Of a stretch of 64,000 nt of DNA, positions 35,102-45,600 are shown piece by piece (the first letter of the stretch is position 1; every line of letters begins with the position of its first letter). The notes below the pieces were generated by a model that was given only the letters and a program-made list of their open reading frames with translations, was not told the DNA's origin and searched no databases. The translations under genes were made by a program, and so were the position numbers. The DNA is taken from NCBI GenBank assembly GCA_030065615.1, contig JASJDR010000015.1, positions 1 to 64,000 on the forward strand, read 5' to 3'. This DNA is from Xenococcus sp. MO_188.B8. GTDB lineage: Bacteria > Cyanobacteriota > Cyanobacteriia > Cyanobacteriales > Xenococcaceae.

Positions 35102-35189
35102 TATTATTTGGTCATCAAGGTATTTTTTTGATTATATGTAATAGGCTGCTAAGCAGTTGGTTTTGCCTTTAATTGAATAAAGAATTTAT

Positions 35190-35927
35190 TTAATTGATCT
35201 TCGAGTGACCAGCAAATATAAAATGCTCTTTTCGATTGCCTTTGCTACTATCAATCCATTCAATCCAGTAATGTCCTTCTTCAAAACTCCAATCCAAAAT
35301 CGGATAATCTCCTGGGGATATTTTTACTAAACTTTCTGATGGTAGATCAGATGATTGTTCCGTAGAAGGTTTTAGAACAGTTTCTTCAGTAACAGTTAAT
35401 GTTAGGGTTGTTGTCGTTGGAGATTGTCCGATTAAACCTGTAGTGATCGCATCTGCCATTTTATCTGCATTATAGAGATTCATATCCCTTGAAGAGTCAC
35501 AAAAGCAACATTCAACTAAAATTGCTGGCATATTAGTTTTTCTGAGAACAAAAAAGCGTCTCTCTTTAACTCCACGGTTAAAAAATCCTAATTTCACTAT
35601 TTCGTTTAAAACTGGAGTTGCTATTCCTTTGGCCGCATTACTGATGGCAAATATTTCTGTTCCATATGCATTACCATTAAAAGCATTAAAATGAATAGAA
35701 ACAAAAATACTGACATTAGCAGCATTCGCTTTATCAACTCTTTGTTGTAAGGAATGATTTACACTTGTTGCGGATGTAGGAGTACAGTCAATAACTGTAT
35801 GACCTGCGCTTTCGAGTTTATTAATTAAGCGCACTCCTACTTCTTTGGTTAATACATCTTCTTGTTTAATTCCGCTTGCACCTGTATCTGGAGGTGCATT
35901 ATGTCCCATGTCAATACCAATTTTCAT
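35190..35927 (-). CDS. N-acetylmuramoyl-L-alanine amidase (Amidase_3)
   Basis: Protein of 245 residues that should cleave the bond between muramic acid and the stem peptide. Zinc-binding and catalytic positions of the AmiC/CwlV fold are seen: His9 in IDMGHNAPPD, Glu in LTKEVGVRLINKLE, His in VSIHFNA, and the catalytic Glu in PAILVECCF. The enzyme domain ends near residue 175. A Thr-rich linker (TTTTLTLTVTEETV) leads to a C-terminal piece (ILDWSFEEGHYWIEW) of unknown type. There is no signal peptide, so it is exported in an unusual way or acts after lysis. A ribosome site (AAGGAAA) precedes the ATG. Confidence 0.9.
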   Translation of the reverse strand: MKIGIDMGHNAPPDTGASGIKQEDVLTKEVGVRLINKLESAGHTVIDCTPTSATSVNHSLQQRVDKANAANVSIFVSIHFNAFNGNAYGTEIFAISNAAKGIATPVLNEIVKLGFFNRGVKERRFFVLRKTNMPAILVECCFCDSSRDMNLYNADKMADAITTGLIGQSPTTTTLTLTVTEETVLKPSTEQSSDLPSESLVKISPGDYPILDWSFEEGHYWIEWIDSSKGNRKEHFIFAGHSKIN

Positions 35928-36036
35928 AGCATAATTTCCTTAGTCATTTTTTTCCACTCAAAATTTTATTTAATTGAATTTATACCTTCAGCCTTGTTTT
36001 CTGCTCATTTATTATCAAGTTGCCTAGTGGAATTTA

Positions 36037-36339
36037 TTACAGTGCAACCAGAATAGCTCCAACTCTCAGCATGGCAGTGATAAATTGCTGTGTCCGAGCC
36101 GCATCATCAATATCACGCTTTAGCTGGCGTATCTCATCAAGAAGTTCTTGGGTGACTCGGTGATCTGGTTCAACTAGTTTTGCCTGAGCCTTTACCCATG
36201 AAGTTGCTGCGATGGATAGACTATCGAACATTTCAGCCTTTTCAACAGCTGAAGCTCTTCGATATTTTCGATAAGCACTTCGGAATATAGCTTCAGCTTC
36301 GTCAATGAAAAGTTCGTCTTTGTCAACTTGATTAACCAT
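36037..36339 (-). CDS. Small helical protein of unknown function
   Basis: Protein of 100 residues with a strong ribosome site (AGGAGG) before the ATG. It is largely alpha-helical and charged: FIDEAEAIFRSAYRKYRRAS, EKAEMFDSLSIAATSW, QELLDEIRQLKRDIDDAART, ending in a hydrophobic segment (FITAMLRVGAILVAL) that could insert into a membrane. That combination is reminiscent of small holin- or adaptor-like proteins, but I recognise no family. It lies between the amidase and a lipoprotein gene on the same strand. Confidence 0.6.
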   Translation of the reverse strand: MVNQVDKDELFIDEAEAIFRSAYRKYRRASAVEKAEMFDSLSIAATSWVKAQAKLVEPDHRVTQELLDEIRQLKRDIDDAARTQQFITAMLRVGAILVAL

Positions 36340-36409
36340 TTTTTCCTCCTAAGTATGCTCAAATTTTTTTAGCAGAGTCTAAAAATTAAAATTACTACTG
36401 CTGTGGCTC

Positions 36410-37357
36410 TTATATAGGCTGTTCCGGTGGTGACGTAGTTTCTTCTGGCGGTGGCGTTGGCCGAACTTCGTTAGTATTACATTGAGCCCCTAAAGAAAAT
36501 AACTTCTGATCTGAAACAAATTTAAAATTCTTGTCTTCTTCCGCTTTCTCATGCAACTCTCCAAGAAACGCAAGAGACGATTCTGTACTAACCCCTTCAA
36601 GGGTTCCAGCGATTGTAAAAGCTTCTCTAGTTAAAGTTAATATATCACTTAAACTAAAGTCATCATAGTTCTCAGCTACTTCAATAACCTTAAGTCTAGT
36701 TGATGCTGCAATAGTAGCTTGTGAAATCACTGCTTGGTTCAATGTGTTTTTTCGCTTAAACACCTCATAAACGTTTCTCGCCGCCTCGCGCAATTCTATT
36801 TGTGTGCCAGATTCTATTGCGTTTTCAATTGCTATCACGGCATCTTCTTCTGGAACTACTAAATCAACCTGACGGTTACCAATTGCCTCTTGGTAATTAC
36901 TGATGTTAATAACTAATTTACGCGCTATTATGGCTGAACATGCGACTTCCTCAGCGGCAAAGAAACTGCCTAGAGGCAGATTTGTTAGACTATTAGAAAA
37001 GGCATTATAAAGAGCTTTTTGACGTGTTACAAGCGATTGAATTTCCATCTTGGCATCGGCAAAAGGATCTTGTAGCTCAATGGTCAGAACGTCGAATTCG
37101 AGTTCTTTGCCTCTGCTAGAAGAATCATTGGCGGCTGTTATGATACTGTCAATTGCCTCTAATTCAGATAAAGTAGGTTTTTCAAGGGCTGCCAACAACA
37201 ATTCTTCATATGCAGAAATAGCCTTGTTAGCTTCAACCCTAAAAGCTTCCGCAGCAGTAAGGAGTGCTTCAGCTTTTTCAGAGTTACATCCACTCAGAGT
37301 TATGGAAGTACATGCCGTAAGTGTTACTAATATAGATAGACGTTTAAATCTGTGCAT
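36410..37357 (-). CDS. Helical lipoprotein of unknown function
   Basis: The ATG at 37357 gives 315 residues; a TTG lies directly before it. The signal peptide ends with a lipobox (SITLSGCNSEKAE, Cys about residue 24). The mature protein is almost wholly helical with alanine- and glutamate-rich repeats (ALLTAAEAFRVEANKAISAY, YEELLLAALEKPTLSELEA), then a proline- and threonine-rich tail (RPTPPPEETTSPPEQP). It probably sits on the outer or plasma membrane facing the periplasm. First gene of the minus-strand block that includes the amidase and lysozyme fusion. Confidence 0.68.
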   Translation of the reverse strand: MHRFKRLSILVTLTACTSITLSGCNSEKAEALLTAAEAFRVEANKAISAYEELLLAALEKPTLSELEAIDSIITAANDSSSRGKELEFDVLTIELQDPFADAKMEIQSLVTRQKALYNAFSNSLTNLPLGSFFAAEEVACSAIIARKLVINISNYQEAIGNRQVDLVVPEEDAVIAIENAIESGTQIELREAARNVYEVFKRKNTLNQAVISQATIAASTRLKVIEVAENYDDFSLSDILTLTREAFTIAGTLEGVSTESSLAFLGELHEKAEEDKNFKFVSDQKLFSLGAQCNTNEVRPTPPPEETTSPPEQPI

Positions 37358-37818
37358 CAATGAGTTCCTCTATATTTTTATTCCTTTTACTTTTTTGGAA
37401 CTTGACTTTTTGCTACTTAACAAAGTAGTTTCTTATGTTTAATAATTCAGTATTAAAAAGTCATTTTCTGTAATTAAAAAAAATTAATATTCAATAACTT
37501 AATAAAGCATGGCAATCCCTATTTAAGTTATGAAAATTTCGGAGTAAGAAATGCAGAGAGTAGAAGTTTCTTGTCTAAATTCATAAGAGAACTCTTTCAT
37601 AGATAAACCTACAATGAGCTTAGCTAATGCTTAAGAATACGTCTGCTCAAGACTTTCATGATTTATGGAAAAAGCAGATCTCTTCTTAGATGGCTTGCTC
37701 TGAAGCTTTTATTGCAAAAATAAGAAATATTACAAAAATCCATTTTCTGCATAAAAAGTGACGATTATGCCGGAGTAATAGTTATAAGTTACAAACTTAA
37801 GACAAAATAATAATTTTG
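37358..37818. other. Divergent promoter region
   Basis: AT-rich stretch between the minus-strand cell-wall block and the plus-strand STAND gene. It should hold promoters in both directions. I see no open frame and no clear repeat. Confidence 0.5.
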
Positions 37819-39291
37819 ATGAACAATTTCCAATCAAAACCCGAAGTTATGTCTAATGCCGAAAACAACGGACATTCCATAAAACAAGAGCGATCGCCTG
37901 AGCTAGAAGAATTAATTTCCTACCTGGTTAATTATCTCAAACCCAAAGTCCTAAGTGACTTGCAGGAAGAAGTATTGCGGGGTGCCTGGGAAGGAAAAAC
38001 CTATGCAGAGATAGCAGAACAAACCTTTAACGATCCTGACTACCTTAAAGGAGTTGGTGCTCATATCTGGAAAAATCTATCCGAAGCATTGGTAGAAGAA
38101 GTGACTAAAAGAAATATCAAGTTAGTTGCCAAACGCAACTATAAAAAACTGCTAGAAATTAATAAAAAAACTCAACAGAAAGCAATAAACATACCAAAAG
38201 ATACTAATTATGCCTCAAAAACAGCAACTTTAGGTAACGAAATCGTTACAACTCAATATCGTGATTGGGGAGATGCAATTGATGTTTCGCTATTTTATGG
38301 GCGAACTACAGAATTAGATACTCTGGAAAAATGGCTGATCCGCGATCGCGTTCGCCTAATTGCTTTATTGGGGATGGGAGGAATAGGTAAAACCGCTTTA
38401 GCTGCCAAACTAGCCAGACAAGTTGCACCAGAATTTGAATTTGTGATCTGGAAATCGCTACGCAATGCACCAGAATTTAAAAACTTTTTGGCTGAACTGA
38501 TTTTGGCGATCGCAAATAGCCAAAATCTCTACATTTCCGATAATATTGAGCGACAGATTAACAATTTAATGAACTGCTTCCGTAAAAAGCGCTGTTTGCT
38601 AATTTTTGATCGCCTAGACAAGATATTGGCAAGGGGCGAACTGGTTGGGCAATATCTCGATGCTTATCAAGGTTATGGTCAATTACTCAGAAGAATTCAA
38701 GATGAACAACATCAAAGCTGCGTGTTAATTACCAGTCGTGAAAAACCTACTGGCTTAAGTCTGAGAGAAGGTAAAAAATCCCTAGTGCGATCGCTAAAGA
38801 TTAAGGGTTTATCTCATAATGCTATGCTTCATATCTTGTTTGATCGCGGTTTAATTGGAACAGAAGCGACTCTTAAACAATTCAGCGATCGCTGTGAAGG
38901 AAATCCTTTAATTTTGAAAATGGCTACTGCTACGATTGAAGCTTTATTTGCCGGAGATGTTCGCAGCTTTATCTCTCACCATACCCTGTTATATGGTAAT
39001 ATTTGGCAATTACTCGATCTACAATTTCAACGTTTATCAAGCCTAGAACAGCAGATAATGTATTATATTGCCTTAGAAAAAGGCGATGTCAGCTTTACAA
39101 AATTATCGAATAATATTGGATCTAAAATACCCTACTGCCAAACCATTGAAGCATTAGAATCTTTGCAAGGCAGATCGCTCATTGAAATCACTGAAGCCAG
39201 ATTTATTCAACAGCCGATTATGCTGGAATATCTCCAAAAAAAGTTATTTAATTACTTGTCTAGCACCTCGATCGCCAGCTTTAATAAATAG
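37819..39291 (+). CDS. Short STAND (NB-ARC) ATPase with N-terminal HTH domain
   Basis: The ATG at 37819 follows a TTG and gives 490 residues. Residues about 28-115 resemble the helix-turn-helix domain found at the start of cyanobacterial vWA-MoxR-associated and STAND proteins (LQEEVLRGAWEGKTYAEIAE, DPDYLKGVGAHIWKNLSEAL). The NB-ARC region follows: FYGRTTELDTLEKWL, Walker A GMGGIGKTALA at about residue 185, Walker B CLLIFDRLD, VLITSREKP, and a CEGNPLILKM GxP-like motif. The usual C-terminal WD40 or TPR sensor repeats are absent; the protein ends soon after the winged-helix part. It may be a natural short form or a truncation. Confidence 0.85.
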   Translation: MNNFQSKPEVMSNAENNGHSIKQERSPELEELISYLVNYLKPKVLSDLQEEVLRGAWEGKTYAEIAEQTFNDPDYLKGVGAHIWKNLSEALVEEVTKRNIKLVAKRNYKKLLEINKKTQQKAINIPKDTNYASKTATLGNEIVTTQYRDWGDAIDVSLFYGRTTELDTLEKWLIRDRVRLIALLGMGGIGKTALAAKLARQVAPEFEFVIWKSLRNAPEFKNFLAELILAIANSQNLYISDNIERQINNLMNCFRKKRCLLIFDRLDKILARGELVGQYLDAYQGYGQLLRRIQDEQHQSCVLITSREKPTGLSLREGKKSLVRSLKIKGLSHNAMLHILFDRGLIGTEATLKQFSDRCEGNPLILKMATATIEALFAGDVRSFISHHTLLYGNIWQLLDLQFQRLSSLEQQIMYYIALEKGDVSFTKLSNNIGSKIPYCQTIEALESLQGRSLIEITEARFIQQPIMLEYLQKKLFNYLSSTSIASFNK

Positions 39292-39630
39292 GAAAAAATT
39301 TGGCTCTCAAACAAGGCGGGAATCCCAACAACTTCTCCATACTGGGAAGCAACTATCGGTTGTTTGGTTCTCTGATAGGTTGCAACTAATTGAGGCTCTT
39401 TATGAATTATGCAGGCTAGATGACTTACTACGTGTTCTTCAGCGAGTATGTTCCAGACTCAACGTTCAGACAAAGATCGATTCAACCCTGAATCGAAGGA
39501 ATGCTCTAAACAACAGTGATTATGTCATCGGCATGTTTTAAATCGAAGGTTACCACCCCTCAACCGTGATAGATTTCGAAATACCAAGAAAGTTCGGTAT
39601 AGGGGATAGTCTTCTAGGAATTAGACCGGT
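39292..39630 (+). other. Possible gene remnant downstream of the STAND ATPase
   Basis: In another frame, about 39295-39541 reads RRESQQLLHTGKQLSVVWFS, RLQLIEALYELCRLDDLLRV and VIGMF before a stop. It looks protein-like and could be remains of a following gene or a displaced C-terminus. No start is convincing and I do not recognise it. Confidence 0.35.
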
Positions 39631-40008
39631 TTATTTATTGTTATTATTGAGAATAGAAGCTTGCAGTTTGGCTTCAGCTTCCAGTTCCTTGGTAAGAAAG
39701 TAGTTAAGAAAAGTTCTAATGACGGCAAGTACTGCTAACTGACCGAGAGCTTCAAACGAGGGAGCAATTGTTGTACCCAGTATATCTGCTCCCAATTGGT
39801 ACTCTAGTGCCAGTGCGAGCCAAGAGCCGAATCGTAAGCGTATGAGTACGAAGCGATATTCCTGAAACCGTGAAATTAAGAGAATCGCCATGCGCAATGT
39901 CGTCAAGAAGCCAAAGAATACGCACAGAGCCGAACTGACTTCCAAACATAACTGAAGCAGTTCCACCAATAAAATCAAGTTAGTCTCTATCTGTTCAATC
40001 CATTCCAT
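39631..40008 (-). CDS. DUF1622 membrane protein
   Basis: Protein of 125 residues with three probable membrane helices: about 11-30 (LILLVELLQLCLEVSSALCV), 33-48 (FFGFLTTLRMAILLIS) and 90-108. The middle segment FGSWLALALEYQLGADILGT followed by PSFEALGQLAVLAVIRTFLN is characteristic of DUF1622. Function unknown; members are small conserved membrane proteins. The tail is basic and polar. Single-gene unit facing the STAND gene. Confidence 0.85.
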   Translation of the reverse strand: MEWIEQIETNLILLVELLQLCLEVSSALCVFFGFLTTLRMAILLISRFQEYRFVLIRLRFGSWLALALEYQLGADILGTTIAPSFEALGQLAVLAVIRTFLNYFLTKELEAEAKLQASILNNNNK

Positions 40009-40388
40009 TTAGTATTCAAAATTTGCTCTGACTTATCAGTATCCGACTGGGAACAATTTTATGTCTTATCCCATACTTTTTTGGTGGAGTATCAACTTAA
40101 TTTAAGATGAACGCTGGACAAAAGCTCAAAAAAACTTTAAGCTAGCTCAAAATTTATTAGCTCAAGGTAAATCTACAGAACAAGTTCTGGAGTTGATTAT
40201 GCCTGAATAAGTGTTTTTTCTCTCATCAATCTCTTGTCTACAGAGAAACCTTCCAGTCATATGGATTGTCAAGAATATTTCAAGAGATCGAAGAATAGGA
40301 AAATCTTCTAGCAAGTAAAGTTGGACTGCCTCCATCAAAGGGATAAAATTTACATTGATTAATGAGTTAGATTTTTATTAGTTATATT
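40009..40388. other. Intergenic region with a small gene scrap
   Basis: A 35-codon plus-strand piece at 40106-40210 (ERWTKAQKNFKLAQNLLAQG, ending in LIMPE) resembles the C-terminal tail of Rpn-like or similar cyanobacterial proteins, with a stop directly before it. The rest has no coding signal and includes the dusA promoter. Confidence 0.35.
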
Positions 40389-41393
40389 TTGAGCAGCAGC
40401 AAGACTCTATCCGACAAACAATTAGTTACAAATAATCCTCTCAGTATAGCTCCAATGATGGATCGCACTGATCGCCATTTTCGGTACTTGATGCGTCAAA
40501 TTACTCAATACACTCTGCTCTACACCGAGATGGTTACTACCCCTGCTATTATACATGGCGATCGCGAAAAACTATTGGGGTTTTCGACCGAAGAAAAACC
40601 ACTAGTTTTACAATTAGGTGGAGATAAACCTTCAGAACTAGCAGAATGTGCCAAAATAGCTCAAGATTGGGGATATAATGCTGTAAATTTAAACGTTGGT
40701 TGTCCTAGTTCGCGGGTACAAAACGGTAACTTTGGTGCTTGTTTAATGGCTAAACCCCAATTAGTGGCAGCTGCGGTATCAGCAATGCAAAAAGCTGTCA
40801 CGATCCCTGTTACTGTAAAACATCGGATCGGAATCGATGATCGCGATCGTTATGAAGATCTGGTAGAGTTTGTGCGTATTGTGTCAGAAGCGGGTTGTCG
40901 TCATTTTATTGTCCATGCTCGTAAAGCTTGGTTACAGGGTTTAAGTCCCAAAGAAAATCGGACTATTCCGCCGCTCCGCTATGAGGATGTTTATCGTCTC
41001 AAGACAAAATTTCCCCATTTGTTTATCGAAATCAACGGCGGTATCACGGATCTTAATCGCGTAGCAGACTGTTTGCATTATGTAGATGCGGTGATGATTG
41101 GTCGAGCTGCTTACGATAATCCCTATTTATTTGCTACGGTAGATCGGGATTTTTATCATCACAATGCTTCTGTTTCTAGTCGTTACCAGATTGTCGAAGC
41201 AATGTTACCTTATATCGATTATTGGATTAGTAAAGGAGTTAGACTAAATTCGATTTCTCGTCATATGTTACAAATTTTTGCCAAACAACCAGGAACCAAA
41301 GCTTGGAAAAGATATATCAGCCAAAATGCTTTTTTGCCCAATGCCAATTCTCTAACTATCAAGAATGCTCTGGCGCAGGTAATGGGGAATTGA
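40389..41393 (+). CDS. dusA: tRNA-dihydrouridine synthase A
   Basis: FMN enzyme of 334 residues that reduces uridine 20/20a in the tRNA D-loop. The start appears to be a TTG at 40389; no good ATG exists upstream in frame. The N-terminus LSIAPMMDRTDRHFRYLMRQ matches DusA. The catalytic cysteine lies in VNLNVGCPSSRVQNGNFGAC. TIPVTVKHRIGIDD, FIVHARKAWLQGLSPKENR and EINGGITDL (FMN phosphate binding) follow, with the helical RNA-binding domain at the C-terminus (ISRHMLQIFAKQPGTKAWKR). Length and motifs are complete. Confidence 0.95.
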   Translation: MSSSKTLSDKQLVTNNPLSIAPMMDRTDRHFRYLMRQITQYTLLYTEMVTTPAIIHGDREKLLGFSTEEKPLVLQLGGDKPSELAECAKIAQDWGYNAVNLNVGCPSSRVQNGNFGACLMAKPQLVAAAVSAMQKAVTIPVTVKHRIGIDDRDRYEDLVEFVRIVSEAGCRHFIVHARKAWLQGLSPKENRTIPPLRYEDVYRLKTKFPHLFIEINGGITDLNRVADCLHYVDAVMIGRAAYDNPYLFATVDRDFYHHNASVSSRYQIVEAMLPYIDYWISKGVRLNSISRHMLQIFAKQPGTKAWKRYISQNAFLPNANSLTIKNALAQVMGN

Positions 41394-41535
41394 ACATTGG
41401 CTCAATAATCTTAAGAGAATATAAAAAATACGCTAACTTTAGTTTCTATATGTTAAGTTTTAAGTAGACTAATTAAATTAGCTAAAAAATTTAAAAGCCG
41501 TCAGGAACCATATAAAAATACCTGGCATATAAATA

Positions 41536-41566
41536 AAGCACCCACAGAATTATAAAACGGGTGCTT
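41536..41566 (+). terminator. Possible terminator after dusA
   Basis: AAGCACCC pairs with GGGTGCTT around a 15-base loop, followed by a T-rich stretch (ATATTATTTTT). It lies 143 bases after the dusA stop. Confidence 0.5.
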
Positions 41567-41582
41567 ATATTATTTTTGGCAC

Positions 41583-41710
41583 TATAGCAATCCTAAATCA
41601 TTTGTGAAAAAGTTCGAGCGTCTCGCTCGCGTGAGCAAGATGGTCGTGCAGAGCACGTGCTTCGCAAGCACACTACTATCGGTTTTCATGAATCACATAG
41701 GACTGCTATA
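41583..41710. mobile_element. 128-bp MITE with TATAGCA ends
   Basis: Ends TATAGCAATCCTA (41583-41595) and its near complement TAGGACTGCTATA (41698-41710) match at 12 of 13 positions. TA at each extreme fits an IS630/Tc1-type TA target. The interior has GC-rich hairpins (GAGCGTCTCGCTC; CACGTGCTTCGCAAGCAC) and no reading frame. The first 24 bases recur exactly, inverted, at 28869-28892. Confidence 0.65.
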
Positions 41711-41748
41711 TCTACTTTATTTTTAGCTAACTGATAACTGTTTACTGA

Positions 41749-42627
<879 letters not shown>

Positions 42628-42675
42628 TCAGTAGACTTCTAATTGACCTATTGTTACTTAGTCTTACTTAGTTAC

Positions 42676-45600
42676 TTAATCAGTGGAATTATTAGCTATT
42701 AGTTCCAGAACTTGATCAAAGAGAAAATTATGGGCTAAATCTTTAAGAGTGATCGCGAGTGGGGCATTTGCTTCAGGAATTTGTTCGCTTAGCTCAAGAA
42801 TTAGGTCATCACTACATTCCACTGCAGCTTGATGCAATTCTTCTCTCCATTCAGTAGGCATTTGTGATAAATGAACTTCTAAAGGTTGTTCTTCATTAAC
42901 TTTTGACTTTTGATATGCGGAGCGGTATCCTTTAGGGCTTTTGACTTTTGACTTTTCCAATTCTTCCTCTTCATAGATGTAGTGCACACCTAAATGTTCT
43001 GCCATTTTGTCAAATAGAACTTCTTCTCGAAAAGGTTTACGCATAAAGTCGTCGCAACCTGCTGACAGGACAACCGTGCGTTCCTCTTCAAAGGCGCTGG
43101 CAGTTAGGGCAATAACGACAGTTGCCTGACCCTTAATTGTCGCTTTAATTTGTTTAGTAGCTTCATAACCATCCATCACTGGCATCCGCATATCCATCCA
43201 GATCAGATGTGGTGACCAACTCTCCCATTGCGCGATCGCTTCTTGTCCATTAGCAGCTTCCCGCACAGCAAAACCGAGGGATGTTAAGAGTTTGACGAGT
43301 AAGATACGACTTTCCAAGCGATCATCAACTGCCAGAATACGATATTCTGGTTGGTCAGGGGCTAACCCAATTACCTTACGAGTTGCCTTATTTGTTTGAA
43401 CTTCGCTGGCTTCAGCGAGACTAATCTTAATATCAAAGGCAAACATGGTTCCCTGACCAAGAATACTGCTAACTCGAATATTTCCTCCCATTAGTTGGAC
43501 AAATTTTTGACTAATAGGTAAACCTAATCCTGTTCCTTGTTGGGATTTGCGACCCGTTTCTGTTTGTCCAAAGGCTTCAAACAATTTATCAATTTCCTCG
43601 GAGGCAATGCCAGGACCAGTATCTTCGATTTCAAATAGTAAATGGGAATTGTCGATGGTTTTGCTGCGCAGAGTTACACCACCTTCGGCAGTAAATTTAA
43701 TCGCATTACCTATTAAATTAATTAACACTTGGCGTAACTTACCTTCGTCAGTTTTTATATATTGGGGAACATCTGGGGTGCGTTCAAAGATGAGCTGTAA
43801 ACCTTTGGCATCAGCTTTTAAGCGCAACATGTCTTCTAAACTATCCACTAAGCGATACAGATCAAAACTATTCTCATTAAAGGTAGTTCTCCCAGCTTCG
43901 ATTTTCGACATTTCGAGAATATCGTTAATTAATTCCAATAAATGTTCGCCACTGCGACTAATAATACCTAAGTTCTGCTGTTGCTCATCTTTGAGAGAAG
44001 AATCTCGGTTCATCACTTGGGTAAAACCGAGGATTGCATTGAGAGGCGTCCGCAGCTCGTGGCTCATACTAGCAAGGAATTCACTTTTGGCACGGTTCGC
44101 TGCTTCGGCTGCTTCTTTTGCACTATATAATTCTGACTCTGCTTTTTTGCGATCGCTGATATTGCGGAAAAACCAAATCTTCCCATAGTAATCTCCTTGA
44201 ACAGATGCCACTGGAGCTGAATAGAGGTCAAAAATTCGTCCATCTTGAAGCAGAATTTCATCACGGCTAATTTCCCGCGAATGTTGATACAAATACTCGA
44301 CTTTAGAACGAAATTCTTGAGCTTCTTGGAGTTGGTCAAATAGAAAATCTAATAATTCGAGATCGCTCTTCGATTTAATTAGCTGCTCAGGAATTTGCCA
44401 TAATTCACAAAAACGCTGATTATACGAAACTATTCTCCGATTTTCATCGACAACGAGAATGCCATCTGGAGCCGCTTCTTGTTGGGCTTTGAGTAGGGCA
44501 TTACTGCGGCACAATGCGGCTTCTGCCTCTTTGCGTTCGGTTATATCTCGAACAACGGCTGTAAATATGCTTCTTGCTCCGAGTTTGAGCTTAGAAATTG
44601 AAACTTCCGCCATAAATTCGCTGCCATCTTGGCGACGGCCAAAAACAGGACGTCGTCCACCCATTCTCCTTGATGTTTCTGGGGTTTGCGCAAAATTGTT
44701 CATATGCTGATGATGAATGTCCGCAAAGCGAGTGGGTAGCAGTAACTCAAAAGGCTGACCGAGAACTTCTGATGCCCTATAACCGAAAGTTTCTTCGGCA
44801 CCGTGGTTAAATAGGGTAATTCTTTGTTCTTCATCTACCGAGATAATCGCTTCGTTGGCATTATCGAGAATACCAGATAAACGGGCTTGAGACTCTTGTC
44901 GTGCTAATTCTGCCTCTTTTTGGGCTTGAGTGATCGCAATAAGTTCACCTACTAATTTGACAAGATGGATATCATCTTTGGTCCAGACTTTAGTTGAATG
45001 TAAAACATCAAGACCAAGATACCCTACTGCTTTATCCGCATTAACCATCGGCACGATCAGTATCGACTGGGTGCCGTCAGTTTCTAATTGTTCTTTTTCC
45101 AATTTTGCCGTCTTGGGAAGATCATCTAAGGAATTGATTATTACAGATTTCCCTTTCAAAAGTTTCTGGGAAAACCAAGGAAAAGTCTCAATGGGTAATT
45201 CTTGAAAATCTTCTGTAATTGAGCTTATGCCATCATTATTCCATTCATAAGTCATCCATAATATTTGCTGACATTCGGAGTAGCGGATTACGTAAACGCG
45301 ATCGCTGTTGGTAAATTCACCCAATTTTTGCAACGTAAAATTGATCGCTCCATCGATGTCTTGTTTAAGAAATTTTTGCGAAATACTGCGGAGCAACTTA
45401 TCTTTTTGTGACTGTTGCTTAAGCGTTTGTTCCTGTTGTTTGCGTTCGGTGATATCGCGGCTGATGCCCAGAACTCCCATTAATTTACCTTCAGTATTAA
45501 TTAGAGGAGTTTTGAGCGTATCGAGCAGGAAGCGTTTACCCTCAATATCTTCTACCCATTCTTCATTGCGTCGCAGCTTTCCTTGATTCATCATTAGACG

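Noticed and set aside
31847-37357. Prophage or phage lysis region
   Set aside because: Amidase and lysozyme are present, but there is no terminase, capsid, tail, integrase or clear holin.
43547-44188. 213-codon plus-strand frame opposite the histidine kinase
   Set aside because: Antisense shadow of the HATPase and HisKA region; serine- and arginine-rich.
44064-44339. 91-codon minus-strand frame within the histidine kinase
   Set aside because: Alternative frame of the kinase gene with basic, lysine-rich composition.
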